This document shows positions 25,091 through 33,333 of a DNA stretch of 64,000 nucleotides, one piece after another (positions within the stretch are counted from its first letter, which is position 1; every line of letters starts with the position of its first letter). The notes under the pieces are model-generated. The model made no database searches. It was not told the DNA's origin and worked only from the letters and a program-made list of their open reading frames with translations. The DNA comes from MPNP01 sp965116235 (GTDB lineage: Bacteria > Pseudomonadota > Alphaproteobacteria > Rhodobacterales > Rhodobacteraceae): contig OZ220496.1 in the NCBI GenBank assembly GCA_965116235.1, positions 2,418,001 through 2,482,000 of the forward strand. The letters run 5' to 3'. Both the position numbers and the translations under genes were made by a program.

Positions 25091-26401
25091 ATGATTTCCC
25101 GATACTCCCGACCCGAGATGGCCGCGATCTGGTCCGACGCAAACCGGTATAGGCTGTGGTATGAAATCGAAGCCTATGCCTGCGAGGCCAGGGTCGAGCT
25201 GGGTCAAATGGATGCAGCTATCGTAAGAGCTCTCTGGAACTCTCAACCCGAAACGATTGACATTGACCGGATCAGGGAGATTGAAAGTGCCGTGCATCAT
25301 GAGTCGATAGCATTTCAGATGTATGTCGCCGAGATCTGTCCTCAGATTGCCAATGAACGATATCATCATGGCCTGACGTCATCGGATATTCTGGACACCT
25401 GTTTCAGTGTCCAGCTGGTTCGCGCCGCTGAACTGATCTGCGATCAGGTGCATAAATTGCACGAGGCGCTCAAATTGCAGGCGCTCAGATACAAGTATAC
25501 GCCTTGCATGGGGAGAAGCCATGGTGTCCACGGCGAGCCCATAACCTTCGGCCTTCGGCTGGCACGCGCGTGCGCCGAAGTTCGGCGTAACCTGGAGCGG
25601 ATGGACAGAGCCCGGCAAGAGGTGACGGTTGGAATGGTTTCGGGTCCCATGGGGAACTACTCGAATCTGGACACTCGCATTGAAGAATATGTTTGTCAAA
25701 AGCTGGGGCTGAACGTCGAGACGGTTTCGTCCCAGGTCATACCGAGGGACCGCCACGCCATGTATTTCGCGACATTGGGCGTAATTGCGGCCTCAATTGA
25801 ACGATTGGCCGTTGAGCTTCGCCAGTTGCAGATGACCGAGATTGGCGAGATTGCTGAACCTTTTTCGGCTGATCAGAAAGGGTCGTCGGCAATGCCGCAC
25901 AAGAAGAACCCAATTTTGCTGGAAAATGTAACTGGCTTGGCTCGAATGATCAAATCCTGTGTGGGCCCGGCATTGGACAATGTCGTTCTGTGGCAGGAAC
26001 GGGACATGTCCCACTCGTCCGTTGAACGCTTTATTGGTCCGGATGCAACGATAACCCTCGATTTTGCCCTTCATCGCCTGATTCGAATCGTATCGGGATT
26101 GTCAGTCAACGAAAATCAGATGCTGGCCAATATGGGTTTGCTTAGGGGTCTGCCCTACTCGCAAAACGTTTTGCTGGCCCTTATTGAAAAAGGTATTGAA
26201 AAAGACGTCGCTTACCGCTGGGTTCAACAGACCGCATTCCGGACCATGAACAAACACTCGGATTTTCTGACCGAACTGGCCGGAGACAAGCGGATTCAGG
26301 AATGTCTTGATCCGGACCAACTGGCTCGACTCCTCGAGCCGTGGGCTCATACCCGAGACATTGACCGGATTTTTGAGCGCACCATCGGTCAGATTGAATG
26401 A
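25091..26401 (+). CDS. purB: Adenylosuccinate lyase
   Basis: Fumarase/aspartase-superfamily enzyme that cleaves SAICAR and adenylosuccinate, acting twice in purine synthesis. The family signature GSSAMPHKKNPI is present, as are the catalytic-His segments GLTSSDILDTCF and GRSHGVHGEPITFG. From the ATG at 25091 (GAGG eight bases upstream) it is 436 residues, the usual size, beginning MISRYSRPEMAAIWSD like other alphaproteobacterial PurB proteins. A longer frame from 24989 is rejected. It is convergent with the DUF1476 gene, 12 bases apart. Confidence 0.97.
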   Translation: MISRYSRPEMAAIWSDANRYRLWYEIEAYACEARVELGQMDAAIVRALWNSQPETIDIDRIREIESAVHHESIAFQMYVAEICPQIANERYHHGLTSSDILDTCFSVQLVRAAELICDQVHKLHEALKLQALRYKYTPCMGRSHGVHGEPITFGLRLARACAEVRRNLERMDRARQEVTVGMVSGPMGNYSNLDTRIEEYVCQKLGLNVETVSSQVIPRDRHAMYFATLGVIAASIERLAVELRQLQMTEIGEIAEPFSADQKGSSAMPHKKNPILLENVTGLARMIKSCVGPALDNVVLWQERDMSHSSVERFIGPDATITLDFALHRLIRIVSGLSVNENQMLANMGLLRGLPYSQNVLLALIEKGIEKDVAYRWVQQTAFRTMNKHSDFLTELAGDKRIQECLDPDQLARLLEPWAHTRDIDRIFERTIGQIE

Positions 26402-26413
26402 ACGGGGAACGAA

Positions 26414-26725
26414 TCACTCGGCGAGAACTTGCTCGCGGGCCTCCTGATACAGTCTTTCACCCACCTCGCGGACACTTTTTTCGTCCACGATGCCATCCAG
26501 GTCCGCAATGACCTTTTGATATACATCCTCGCGGCCGACCTCCTTGAAATCCGATTTGATGACGTCCTGAACGTAATTGGCCGCTTCGTCACCGCTCAGA
26601 CCGAGCTTTTCAGAGGCCCAAGTGCCTAGCAGCTTGTTGGCCCGTACATCAATCCTGAAACTTGTAGCCTGATCAAGTTCGAAACCTTTTTCGGCTGCTT
26701 TTCTTCTGTCTTCAAAGGAATTCAT
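26414..26725 (-). CDS. DUF1476 protein (ATP synthase zeta-type inhibitor)
   Basis: A 103-residue all-helical protein of the DUF1476 family, starting MNSFEDRRKAAEKGFELDQ as family members do. In Paracoccus the homologue (zeta subunit) binds F1-ATPase and blocks reverse ATP hydrolysis through its N-terminus. The conserved middle, RANKLLGTWASEKLGLSG, and the paired acidic helices after it fit. The ATG at 26725 was chosen over an upstream TTG because it gives the family start and has AGG eight bases before it. It is a stand-alone minus-strand gene. Confidence 0.9.
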   Translation of the reverse strand: MNSFEDRRKAAEKGFELDQATSFRIDVRANKLLGTWASEKLGLSGDEAANYVQDVIKSDFKEVGREDVYQKVIADLDGIVDEKSVREVGERLYQEAREQVLAE

Positions 26726-26802
26726 GATGGTCGCCTGCAAAAATCAAGTGAAAGGTAGAACTGGCAGGGCCATAGAGTTCAAAGGAAACTCTAGGCTGAT
26801 CA

Positions 26803-27423
26803 TCATGTAATTTTTGACAGGCTGATGGCAAGGTCTCCATAGCCTGTATAAATTCTTTCATATTCTAGAGCCAGATATTCGGCCTGACACCTTGCCTTGT
26901 GGTCCAGTTCCTCGTCTTCGGTCTGGGCCAGATAAACCAGCTTGGTATAGTTTCCAAAGTAAACCTCTTTCAGTTCCGGGTGTCGATTGAGGCCCAATGG
27001 CTTGATGACGAAGGCCTCAAACTGTCGAACCAAAAAGTCGGTAAGATAGAAGGCGGTCAGTTCTGTCTCGGCCGTTTTTTTGAATTGCTCAACACCTCTG
27101 TAGAACGCGTAGCAGTGGGGTCCAGGTATCATATCCACACCCAGTTCCTGACATTTCCTTTGAAGCAAACCGCCTGTTCCACAGTCCGCATATACAATGA
27201 AGATGCTCTGATAATCATCGCGATGCTGCTTTACAGCCTCTTCGACTGCTTGAGGAATTTGGTCCGGGTAAAGGTGCAACTTGGCCGGCAGACAATGAAG
27301 GGAAAAATGAGTCCATCCGTTGATCTGGATGAGTTCCAGTATCTCGCTGGCAAGGGCGCCACAAGCCAGCAAAAGTACTTTGTTGCTGGATGCCGACCGG
27401 GACCTATCTTGTTTATCAGCCAT
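26803..27423 (-). CDS. DUF1638 family protein of the corrinoid methyltransfer cluster
   Basis: About 206 residues. The domain starts at VLLLACGALASEILEL and contains VYADCGTGGLLQRKC and GVDMIPGPHCYAFYRG. The Cys and His residues in these blocks are conserved-looking and could bind a metal or cofactor, but no reaction has been shown for DUF1638. The family is repeatedly found beside corrinoid methyltransferase genes, as here, where it directly follows the corrinoid protein. The start is uncertain: the ATG at 27423 has no clear ribosome-binding site, and a TTG at 27516, two bases after the upstream stop, would add 31 residues. Confidence 0.82.
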   Translation of the reverse strand: MADKQDRSRSASSNKVLLLACGALASEILELIQINGWTHFSLHCLPAKLHLYPDQIPQAVEEAVKQHRDDYQSIFIVYADCGTGGLLQRKCQELGVDMIPGPHCYAFYRGVEQFKKTAETELTAFYLTDFLVRQFEAFVIKPLGLNRHPELKEVYFGNYTKLVYLAQTEDEELDHKARCQAEYLALEYERIYTGYGDLAISLSKIT

Positions 27424-27518
27424 GGCAGATAACTGATCGCTTGAATGGATGCGTGTTAGCGGTTCGTCGAGAACCAGCCCCCGGCTTCCCCTTTCGGTTC
27501 GGGACTGAACTTGCAATC

Positions 27519-28226
27519 TTAGGATGCCATCAGTTGGTTGTGCTTGCGAGCCATAAACTCCTTTGCAGTTTCAACGGCCACTGCTGCATCTCGGCAGTAA
27601 GCATCCGCCCCTATGGCTCGGCCAAAGTCTTCGTTCAGCGGCGCACCGCCGACCAAGACAACCAGATCATCACGAATGCCAAGTTCTTTGAGCCGATCAA
27701 TGACGACTTTCATGTAAGGCATGGTCGTTGTCAGCAAGGCTGACATGCCAAGAATGTCAGGGCTTTCCGAGTTGATGGCTTCAAGATAATTCTCAACCGG
27801 GTTGTTGATACCGAGATCGACAACGTCAAAGCCTGCCCCTTCCATCATCATTGACACCAGATTTTTGCCGATATCGTGAATGTCTCCCTTTACGGTGCCG
27901 ATAACCATCTTGCCCATGCGAGGAGCCCCGGTTTCTGCGAGCAGCGGCTTCAGTATCCCCATGCCGGATTTCATGGCATTGGCAGAAAGTAAAACCTCCG
28001 GCACGAAAAGAATGCCGTCGCGGAAGTCAATTCCGACAATACGCATCCCTTCAACCAGAGCCTCTGTGAGGATTTTGTATGGCAGCCAGCCTCGTTCAAG
28101 CAGAATGTTGACCCCCTCAACGATTTCATCGTTGAGACCATCATAGAGATCGTCGTGCATCTGGAGAACCAATTCGTCATCAGGCAATTCAGCGAGAACT
28201 ATGTCGTCATCTTGCTCGTCGGCCAT
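27519..28226 (-). CDS. Corrinoid (B12-binding) methyltransfer protein, MtbC/MtgC type
   Basis: A 235-residue corrinoid carrier. The N-terminal helical cap domain (about residues 20-100) contains PEVLLSANAMKSGM. The Rossmann-type B12 domain (about 105-225) has the cobalt-ligating His in GTVKGDIHDIGKNLV, the SALLTTTM segment and VLVGGAPLNEDFGRAIGADAY. Such proteins accept a methyl group from an MttB/MtmB-type enzyme and pass it on to folate or a thiol. GGGAGG lies six bases before the ATG and decides the start. It sits between the BHMT gene and DUF1638 in one minus-strand run. Confidence 0.94.
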   Translation of the reverse strand: MADEQDDDIVLAELPDDELVLQMHDDLYDGLNDEIVEGVNILLERGWLPYKILTEALVEGMRIVGIDFRDGILFVPEVLLSANAMKSGMGILKPLLAETGAPRMGKMVIGTVKGDIHDIGKNLVSMMMEGAGFDVVDLGINNPVENYLEAINSESPDILGMSALLTTTMPYMKVVIDRLKELGIRDDLVVLVGGAPLNEDFGRAIGADAYCRDAAVAVETAKEFMARKHNQLMAS

Positions 28227-28327
28227 CACATGCCTCCCAATCAACTGAACGCAACCAATTCAGAAATGGTTCCAATACACGCAAATTAAATTGTTCACAA
28301 AAAATAATCTGGCACTCGGCAAAAATT

Positions 28328-29332
28328 TCAACGCTTGCGGCGCCGAGCCTGCCTTTGTCTTTCCTTCGGCTGTGCCAGTGGATCAAAATTGGGTTTGCCG
28401 GTGCATTCAATGATCTCCTGCAGCGTGGGAACAGACCCTTTTGTACCCCCTTCCAGCTGCTTTCTCATCGCAACTAGATGTGCGGCTGTCGTCCCACAAC
28501 ATCCCCCGATAATCTGGGCACCACAATTTCGGGCCAGTTGGGCATAATGGGCCATGATTGTGGGGGACCCGCAATAATGAACCTTGCCATCGACGAATTG
28601 GGGAATCCCGGCATTGCCCTTGACTATGATCGGAATGGACGGATTTTCCTTGACGATGGCCATCAGCGTCAAGATGGAATCAGAGGCTCCCGAACCGCAA
28701 TTGATGCCAAATCCAATCGGCGGCGTATCCAATGAGTGAACAATATCCGCCAAATTTTTGGGCGTGACACCCATCATTGTCCGGCCGACAGTATCAAAGC
28801 TCATGGTTCCGCACCACGGCAACCCGACCCGACTGGAGGACTCTTGGGCCGCCAGAAATTCTTCCTGTGAGGACAGCGTTTCAATCCATAACAGATCGAC
28901 ACCCCCCTCTTTCAGCCCATCAGCCTGTTCGTGAAAGACTTCCACGGCCATCTCATATGTGAGCGTGCCGAGAGGGGCCATGATTTCTCCTGTTGGTCCC
29001 ATTGCGCCAGCAATCAGCGCTGGCGAATTGCTGCGCTCGACCACTTCGCGGCCTATCGCCGCAGCTCGTCGGTTGAGTTCGTGACATTGATGGCTTGCAT
29101 CATGCAACTTCAATCGCAGGCGATTCGAGCCGAACGAATTGGTCAAGAAGACGTCTGAACCGGCCTTTATTGACGCTTCATAGAGTGCAGCAATCTTGTC
29201 GGGTTGACTGAGATTCCACAGTTCCGGTGGATCACCCGGGCCTAATCCCATGTCGAACAAGTTTGTTCCGGTCGCACCGTCGGCGAGTATCCAGCCTCGA
29301 CTCTCAAGCAGGGTATCAAACAACGAGTTCAT
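28328..29332 (-). CDS. Betaine-homocysteine S-methyltransferase-like protein
   Basis: A 334-residue zinc-dependent homocysteine S-methyltransferase. The N-terminal WILADGATGTNLFDMGL, the Zn-ligand Cys of GFGINCGSGASD and the paired Cys of IIGGCCGTTAAH form the family signature. The methyl donor may be glycine betaine or, given the next gene, a methyl-corrinoid; the sequence alone does not decide. The basic tail (QRQARRRKR) is unusual. The start MNSLFDTLL matches family starts; an ATG three codons earlier is possible. It lies 19 bases after sufE and 101 bases before the corrinoid gene. Confidence 0.9.
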   Translation of the reverse strand: MNSLFDTLLESRGWILADGATGTNLFDMGLGPGDPPELWNLSQPDKIAALYEASIKAGSDVFLTNSFGSNRLRLKLHDASHQCHELNRRAAAIGREVVERSNSPALIAGAMGPTGEIMAPLGTLTYEMAVEVFHEQADGLKEGGVDLLWIETLSSQEEFLAAQESSSRVGLPWCGTMSFDTVGRTMMGVTPKNLADIVHSLDTPPIGFGINCGSGASDSILTLMAIVKENPSIPIIVKGNAGIPQFVDGKVHYCGSPTIMAHYAQLARNCGAQIIGGCCGTTAAHLVAMRKQLEGGTKGSVPTLQEIIECTGKPNFDPLAQPKERQRQARRRKR

Positions 29333-29351
29333 TCGGTACATGTCCCAGGTT

Positions 29352-29798
29352 TCAGTTTGGTTGCACGACACTCAATTCGTCAGCGGCCTTACCCTGTATC
29401 CGATCCACCATGGCCCTCAGTCCATTCGATCTTTGGGGAGTGAGGTGGGAATCCAAACCCAGTTTTTGCAATCGCTCCAGAGCGTCTATCCTTGCCACCT
29501 CTGCAACTGTCAAGCCATCAAACAGGATTCTTAGAATGGCAATCAATCCACGCACGATAATGGCGTCGCTGTCGCCCTTGAAATGAAATCGGTTCTCATG
29601 ATCCAGGCCGGACCGTTCGGTCCAGATTATTAGCCACACCTGGCTTGCACATCCTTCAACTTTTGTGGCGGGAACCTTGAACTCGTCTTCAAGCGGAGGC
29701 ATCTGCTTGCCAAGATCGATGATATAACCGTAGCGCTCTTCCCAGGCGTCGAGGAAAGCGAAATCATCGGCAAGCTGCGAAAATCTGTCCAACGTCAA
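29352..29798 (-). CDS. sufE: Fe-S cluster assembly sulfur acceptor SufE
   Basis: Accepts persulfide sulfur from the SufS cysteine desulfurase for iron-sulfur cluster building. The acceptor Cys sits in KVEGCASQVWL (about residue 51), and the segments RYGYIIDLGKQMPPL and GLIAILRILFDG are typical. It is 148 residues, the normal size. The start is TTG: GAGGAG lies six bases upstream and there is no nearby in-frame ATG. It is first in a minus-strand run with BHMT, the corrinoid protein and DUF1638; whether this reflects a functional link is unclear. Confidence 0.93.
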   Translation of the reverse strand: MTLDRFSQLADDFAFLDAWEERYGYIIDLGKQMPPLEDEFKVPATKVEGCASQVWLIIWTERSGLDHENRFHFKGDSDAIIVRGLIAILRILFDGLTVAEVARIDALERLQKLGLDSHLTPQRSNGLRAMVDRIQGKAADELSVVQPN

Positions 29799-29972
29799 AA
29801 CTGACTCCTCAACTATTTTGGATAAACCTGCAAGCGGTTATTAGGTTGTCCGCTTCTCAAATTACAATTGGCCCTGTATTTCCTGTTGATTTTTTTGCTT
29901 CAATAATCTGTGCCTTCGGGTAGGATTCTGACGGCAAACATGGGTTCCGCACGGTTTTTCAAGGAGTTGACG

Positions 29973-30419
29973 ATGCTTTGCCTCGTCCAGAGAGTACAAA
30001 GCGCCGAAGTTTCGGTCGCAAGCCAACTGATCGCCAAAATCAAAAAGGGAATTCTGGTTTTTGTCTGTGCCACCCCGGACGATGATGACGAGTCGATTCG
30101 TTCCATGGCCAAAAAAGTGGCCAACCTACGGATCTTTACCGATACGGCTGGCAAGATGAATTTGTCTGTGAGGGACATTGAAGGTGAGGTTCTTGTCGTG
30201 AGTCAATTTACGCTTGCCGCTGATACATCCCGAGGTAACAGACCCGGTTTCTCGGCGGCTGCACCGCCTAGGATTGCACGGAAGTTCTTCGACGATTTCA
30301 CTCAGTCCGTTCAGTCTTTTGGACTTGACGTTCAAACGGGACAGTTTGGAGCAGACATGGCTGTGTCGCTTGTCAATGACGGTCCAGTAACAATCTGGCT
30401 TGCCCCGCAAGCCCGGTGA
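29973..30419 (+). CDS. dtd: D-aminoacyl-tRNA deacylase
   Basis: Proofreading enzyme that hydrolyses D-amino acids from tRNA. The start MLCLVQRVQSAEVSV, the catalytic VVSQFTLAADTSRGNRPGF block and the cross-subunit Gly-Pro of VNDGPVTIWL define Dtd. It is 148 residues. AAGGAG six bases before the ATG at 29973 fixes the start; an upstream in-frame ATG at 29910 is rejected. It is a single plus-strand gene ahead of a convergent tRNA-Asn. Confidence 0.95.
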   Translation: MLCLVQRVQSAEVSVASQLIAKIKKGILVFVCATPDDDDESIRSMAKKVANLRIFTDTAGKMNLSVRDIEGEVLVVSQFTLAADTSRGNRPGFSAAAPPRIARKFFDDFTQSVQSFGLDVQTGQFGADMAVSLVNDGPVTIWLAPQAR

Positions 30420-30463
30420 ATCTGTCGATGTTTCACCGTTTGCTCTCCTTGTCTAAACCTGTC

Positions 30464-30538
30464 TGGCTCCGGCGGCAGGATTCGAACCTGCGACCAATTG
30501 ATTAACAGTCAACTGCTCTACCACTGAGCTACGCCGGA
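30464..30538 (-). tRNA. tRNA-Asn (GTT)
   Basis: On the minus strand the acceptor arms TCCGGCG and CGCCGGA pair perfectly. The D-arm is TAGCTCAGTGGTAGAGCA-like, the anticodon loop CTGTTAA gives GTT, the T-arm is canonical, and CCA is encoded (30464-30466). Confidence 0.97.
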
Positions 30539-30724
30539 AGAAGCATTGAGATACATACAATGACAGGAGACACACGTAGTCTTCCTGTTCGCGAAAATCA
30601 ACGAACCGGAGGGAATTTTAATCCGTTGTCAGGATATGGGACGTGCTATAATGGCTTGACTTATGGCCTTTTTAGGTTCGTTCAGCGACTCGACTTTTCT
30701 GAAAGGTGCAACTGAAACCTCCCC

Positions 30725-32155
30725 ATGAGCGATTCTCTCAATACGGACATGATTCTGAAACAGGCCCGCGTCAATCAGCGGTTTTCACTAGGCCAAAAGA
30801 TCAAGTCCTTGCTGCCCTACGGCATTGATGGCCGGTTTTATCTTATTATTCTGCTTCCGGCCGTCCTTCTGATCGTTCTGGGAACGATTTTCTTCGTGCA
30901 AAAGCACTTTGACCGAGTGACACGGCAGATGGTCGCCAACTTTCGCCCCCAGTTTGAACAAATCCTCTCGTCCATTAACACCATGGACAGCGCCAAGGAT
31001 AGCTCGATTGCCGCCATTGCCCTGGCAAGCCAGTTTGGCATGCAGTTCGAATATCTGAATGATCAGGACATCGTATCCGAAGATAAAAGGGTGTTCTATG
31101 ATCTGTCCGGATTGATCATTTCGGCTGAACTCAAGAACAGCAATGCCTCAATAATTTCCGTGGACTTGACCGTAGATAGTCTCAAGACACTGAACATCAC
31201 AGTTGCGACCCGGCATGGATTGGCTCAAGTCAAGGTTCCCCGGCAGGTTCTGTCACCGTCAAACCCTCACCAATTCCTGATTCTGATTCTATTTACGGGT
31301 ATCCTGTTCAGTCTCATTTCGATGCAATTTCTTCGCAATCAAATTGCTCCCATCAAGAGACTTGCCAGTGCGGCCGAAGCCTTTGGAAAAGGTCGGGAAT
31401 ATCCTCTGTCGATCACTGGAGCAACCGAAGTGAGGAGTGCCATCGGTGCGTTTATTGCCATGCGGGATAGCATCAATGAGCAGATTGAGCAAAGAACCCT
31501 GTTGCTGACCAGCATCAGTCATGACCTCCGGACCCCGTTGACTCGCTTGATGCTGGAAGCCGAACTGCTCGACGATTCCAACTTGCGCCAGTCCATGGTC
31601 GATGACATCACCCAGATGAACGCCATGCTAGACCAGCTATTGGACTTTACCTCTTCAGGAAAGCCTGAACCCATTGCGTCAATTGATCTTCCCAGGTTGG
31701 TGAACAAGATTGTTGATGGATCCACGCGAGCGGGTTTTGATCTTGATAGGCAGATTGCCGATGAAATACTTGAAAGCCCGGGCTTTTACTGCCGTCCCGT
31801 CGGATTCAGGCGGTTATTGGAAAACCTTCTGTCCAACGCAGCCAAATATGCTTCACGAGGCCGGTTGAGCATCGACTGGGAGTTGGCCAATCTGATCATT
31901 GTCTTGGAGGATAATGGCCCAGGAATCAACGAAGACATGCGTGAAAAAGCTCTTCAACCCTTTACTCGACTCGATAATTCAAGAAATTTGAATCAGTCGG
32001 GAAGCGTAGGTCTGGGATTGGCGATCGTGTCCAGCACAGTCAAAGAACATGATGGCACACTCGAACTCGACCAAAGCCCACATCTGGGTGGCTTGAGGGT
32101 AACGATCAAACTGCCTGCGCAAGCTGCCGCCATGGACGAACGGCCACGCTGGTAG
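30725..32155 (+). CDS. Orphan EnvZ-like sensor histidine kinase
   Basis: A 476-residue membrane kinase. Transmembrane segments are at about residues 38-60 and 184-203, flanking a periplasmic domain, followed by HAMP. The HisKA motif SISHDLRTPLTRL carries the phospho-acceptor His, and the ATPase domain shows NLLSNAAKYA, EDNGPGI and GSVGLGLAIV. It looks like the alphaproteobacterial EnvZ type, but no OmpR-like regulator is adjacent: a tRNA lies on each side. The partner must be elsewhere. The stop codon overlaps the 3-prime end of tRNA-Ile2 on the other strand. Confidence 0.9.
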   Translation: MSDSLNTDMILKQARVNQRFSLGQKIKSLLPYGIDGRFYLIILLPAVLLIVLGTIFFVQKHFDRVTRQMVANFRPQFEQILSSINTMDSAKDSSIAAIALASQFGMQFEYLNDQDIVSEDKRVFYDLSGLIISAELKNSNASIISVDLTVDSLKTLNITVATRHGLAQVKVPRQVLSPSNPHQFLILILFTGILFSLISMQFLRNQIAPIKRLASAAEAFGKGREYPLSITGATEVRSAIGAFIAMRDSINEQIEQRTLLLTSISHDLRTPLTRLMLEAELLDDSNLRQSMVDDITQMNAMLDQLLDFTSSGKPEPIASIDLPRLVNKIVDGSTRAGFDLDRQIADEILESPGFYCRPVGFRRLLENLLSNAAKYASRGRLSIDWELANLIIVLEDNGPGINEDMREKALQPFTRLDNSRNLNQSGSVGLGLAIVSSTVKEHDGTLELDQSPHLGGLRVTIKLPAQAAAMDERPRW

Positions 32156-32225
32156 GCCTGGAGGGATTCGAACCCCCAACCAAAGCGTTATGAGCGCTCT
32201 GCTCTAACCGTTGAGCTACAGGCCC
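32150..32225 (-). tRNA. tRNA-Ile2 (CAT, lysidine-type)
   Basis: On the minus strand the anticodon loop CTCATAA gives CAT, and CCA is encoded (32150-32152). The acceptor start GGGCCTGTAGCTCA is that of alphaproteobacterial tRNA-Ile rather than elongator or initiator tRNA-Met. The anticodon is therefore probably modified by TilS to read AUA. Position 1 (G) pairs with U at position 72, a wobble. Its last six bases overlap the end of the convergent kinase gene. An elongator Met identity is not fully excluded. Confidence 0.85.
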
Positions 32226-32309
32226 GTAGCCGAGGAACAACTTAATTCCATCGGTCTTCACTTCAAGTGGAACGGCAGTTTGCCGTGGCATTTTGTTCAT
32301 GCGACTGCA

Positions 32310-32729
32310 TCAACCGACAATTTCAGTTTCAGCAAAGAAAAAGGCAATTTCCTGTCGGGCTGTTTCCGGGCTATCCGATCCATGCACTGAATTTTCGGTC
32401 AAGGAAACCGCCAGTTCTCTGCGAATGGTTCCTGAGGCTGCCTCTTTGGGATTCGTGGCGCCCATAACCGTGCGGTTGAGCTGAATGGCGTTCGGGGCTT
32501 CCAGAACCTGGACCACGACCGGGCCCGAGGTCATGAATTGCCACAGTTCGGCATAGAATGGTCGTTCACGGTGAACGCTGTAAAAGTCTTTGGCCTGCTT
32601 TTCTGTCAATCGAATTCGCTTTTGGGCAATAATGTGAAGTCCGGCCTCTTCCAGCATGGTCACGATTTTGCCGCTCATGTTGCGTCGTGTGGCATCGGGT
32701 TTGATAATCGAAAGTGTACGCTCCTGCAT
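32310..32729 (-). CDS. ndk: Nucleoside diphosphate kinase
   Basis: Balances nucleoside triphosphate pools by phosphate transfer through a histidine intermediate. The start TLSIIKPDATRRN and the active-site block NSVHGSDSPETARQEI (the His that is phosphorylated) are diagnostic. It is 139 residues, the usual size. A GGGAT six bases before the ATG supports the start. It lies downstream of pepA-holC on the same strand, separated by 135 bases. Confidence 0.97.
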   Translation of the reverse strand: MQERTLSIIKPDATRRNMSGKIVTMLEEAGLHIIAQKRIRLTEKQAKDFYSVHRERPFYAELWQFMTSGPVVVQVLEAPNAIQLNRTVMGATNPKEAASGTIRRELAVSLTENSVHGSDSPETARQEIAFFFAETEIVG

Positions 32730-32864
32730 GATATATCCCGGTCAGCTCAATGAATATCTACACGGCTTGAGGACCAGACTCGTCCACAAAGCGAGACAGA
32801 AATAAGGTGCGTTTTGATTTTTTCCATAGGAGCGAAATTATCTTTGTTCGGACGGCAGGTTGGT

Positions 32865-33329
32865 TCAAGCATCATTGATGCTGTGGGACAGCACCCATGA
32901 TGAATTCTCTTGAGCGAAGAGCTTCATCGGAAATTTTCGTGTGCTGAACGACTTCCAAAGCTTCCGTGATGCCGCCAGCTGGTCGGTATCATTTGCATCA
33001 AAGATTACCATGACCCGGGCATAATTGGCAACGTCATCGGGCACAACGCTGTTATATCCCGGAAGCACAAGAACGTCCGGCTTGTTGACATCAGTCAACG
33101 TCTCGCTCAAGAGAACGGTATGTTCACTTTCAAACTCATCCCCAGCCTTGCCAACTCCAATGAATCGGTTTCCGGTCTGATGCCACAGTTGCTGGTAAAG
33201 AGCATCAGTTTCAGCGGGTGATCCACACTTGATGATGACCCGCCACTTGTTCGCTCGGGATTTCTCAAGCAGCGACAGGATAGGCTTTTCGACCGCGCCG
33301 TCAGTTTTGTAGAAGAACACTGCAACCAC
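32865..33329 (-). CDS. holC: DNA polymerase III chi subunit
   Basis: Clamp-loader accessory protein that links the replicase to single-strand-binding protein. The segment PILSLLEKSRANKWRVIIKCGS and the later RFIGVGKAGDEFESEHTVLLSE and RVMVIFDANDTDQLAASRKLWKSF match the HolC pattern. The length is about 154 residues. The start is unsure: a GTG at 33329, four bases beyond the pepA stop, gives a normal family length, while the open frame continues upstream inside pepA. The pepA-holC order is common in Proteobacteria. Confidence 0.85.
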   Translation of the reverse strand: MVAVFFYKTDGAVEKPILSLLEKSRANKWRVIIKCGSPAETDALYQQLWHQTGNRFIGVGKAGDEFESEHTVLLSETLTDVNKPDVLVLPGYNSVVPDDVANYARVMVIFDANDTDQLAASRKLWKSFSTRKFPMKLFAQENSSWVLSHSINDA

Positions 33330-33333
33330 GTTT

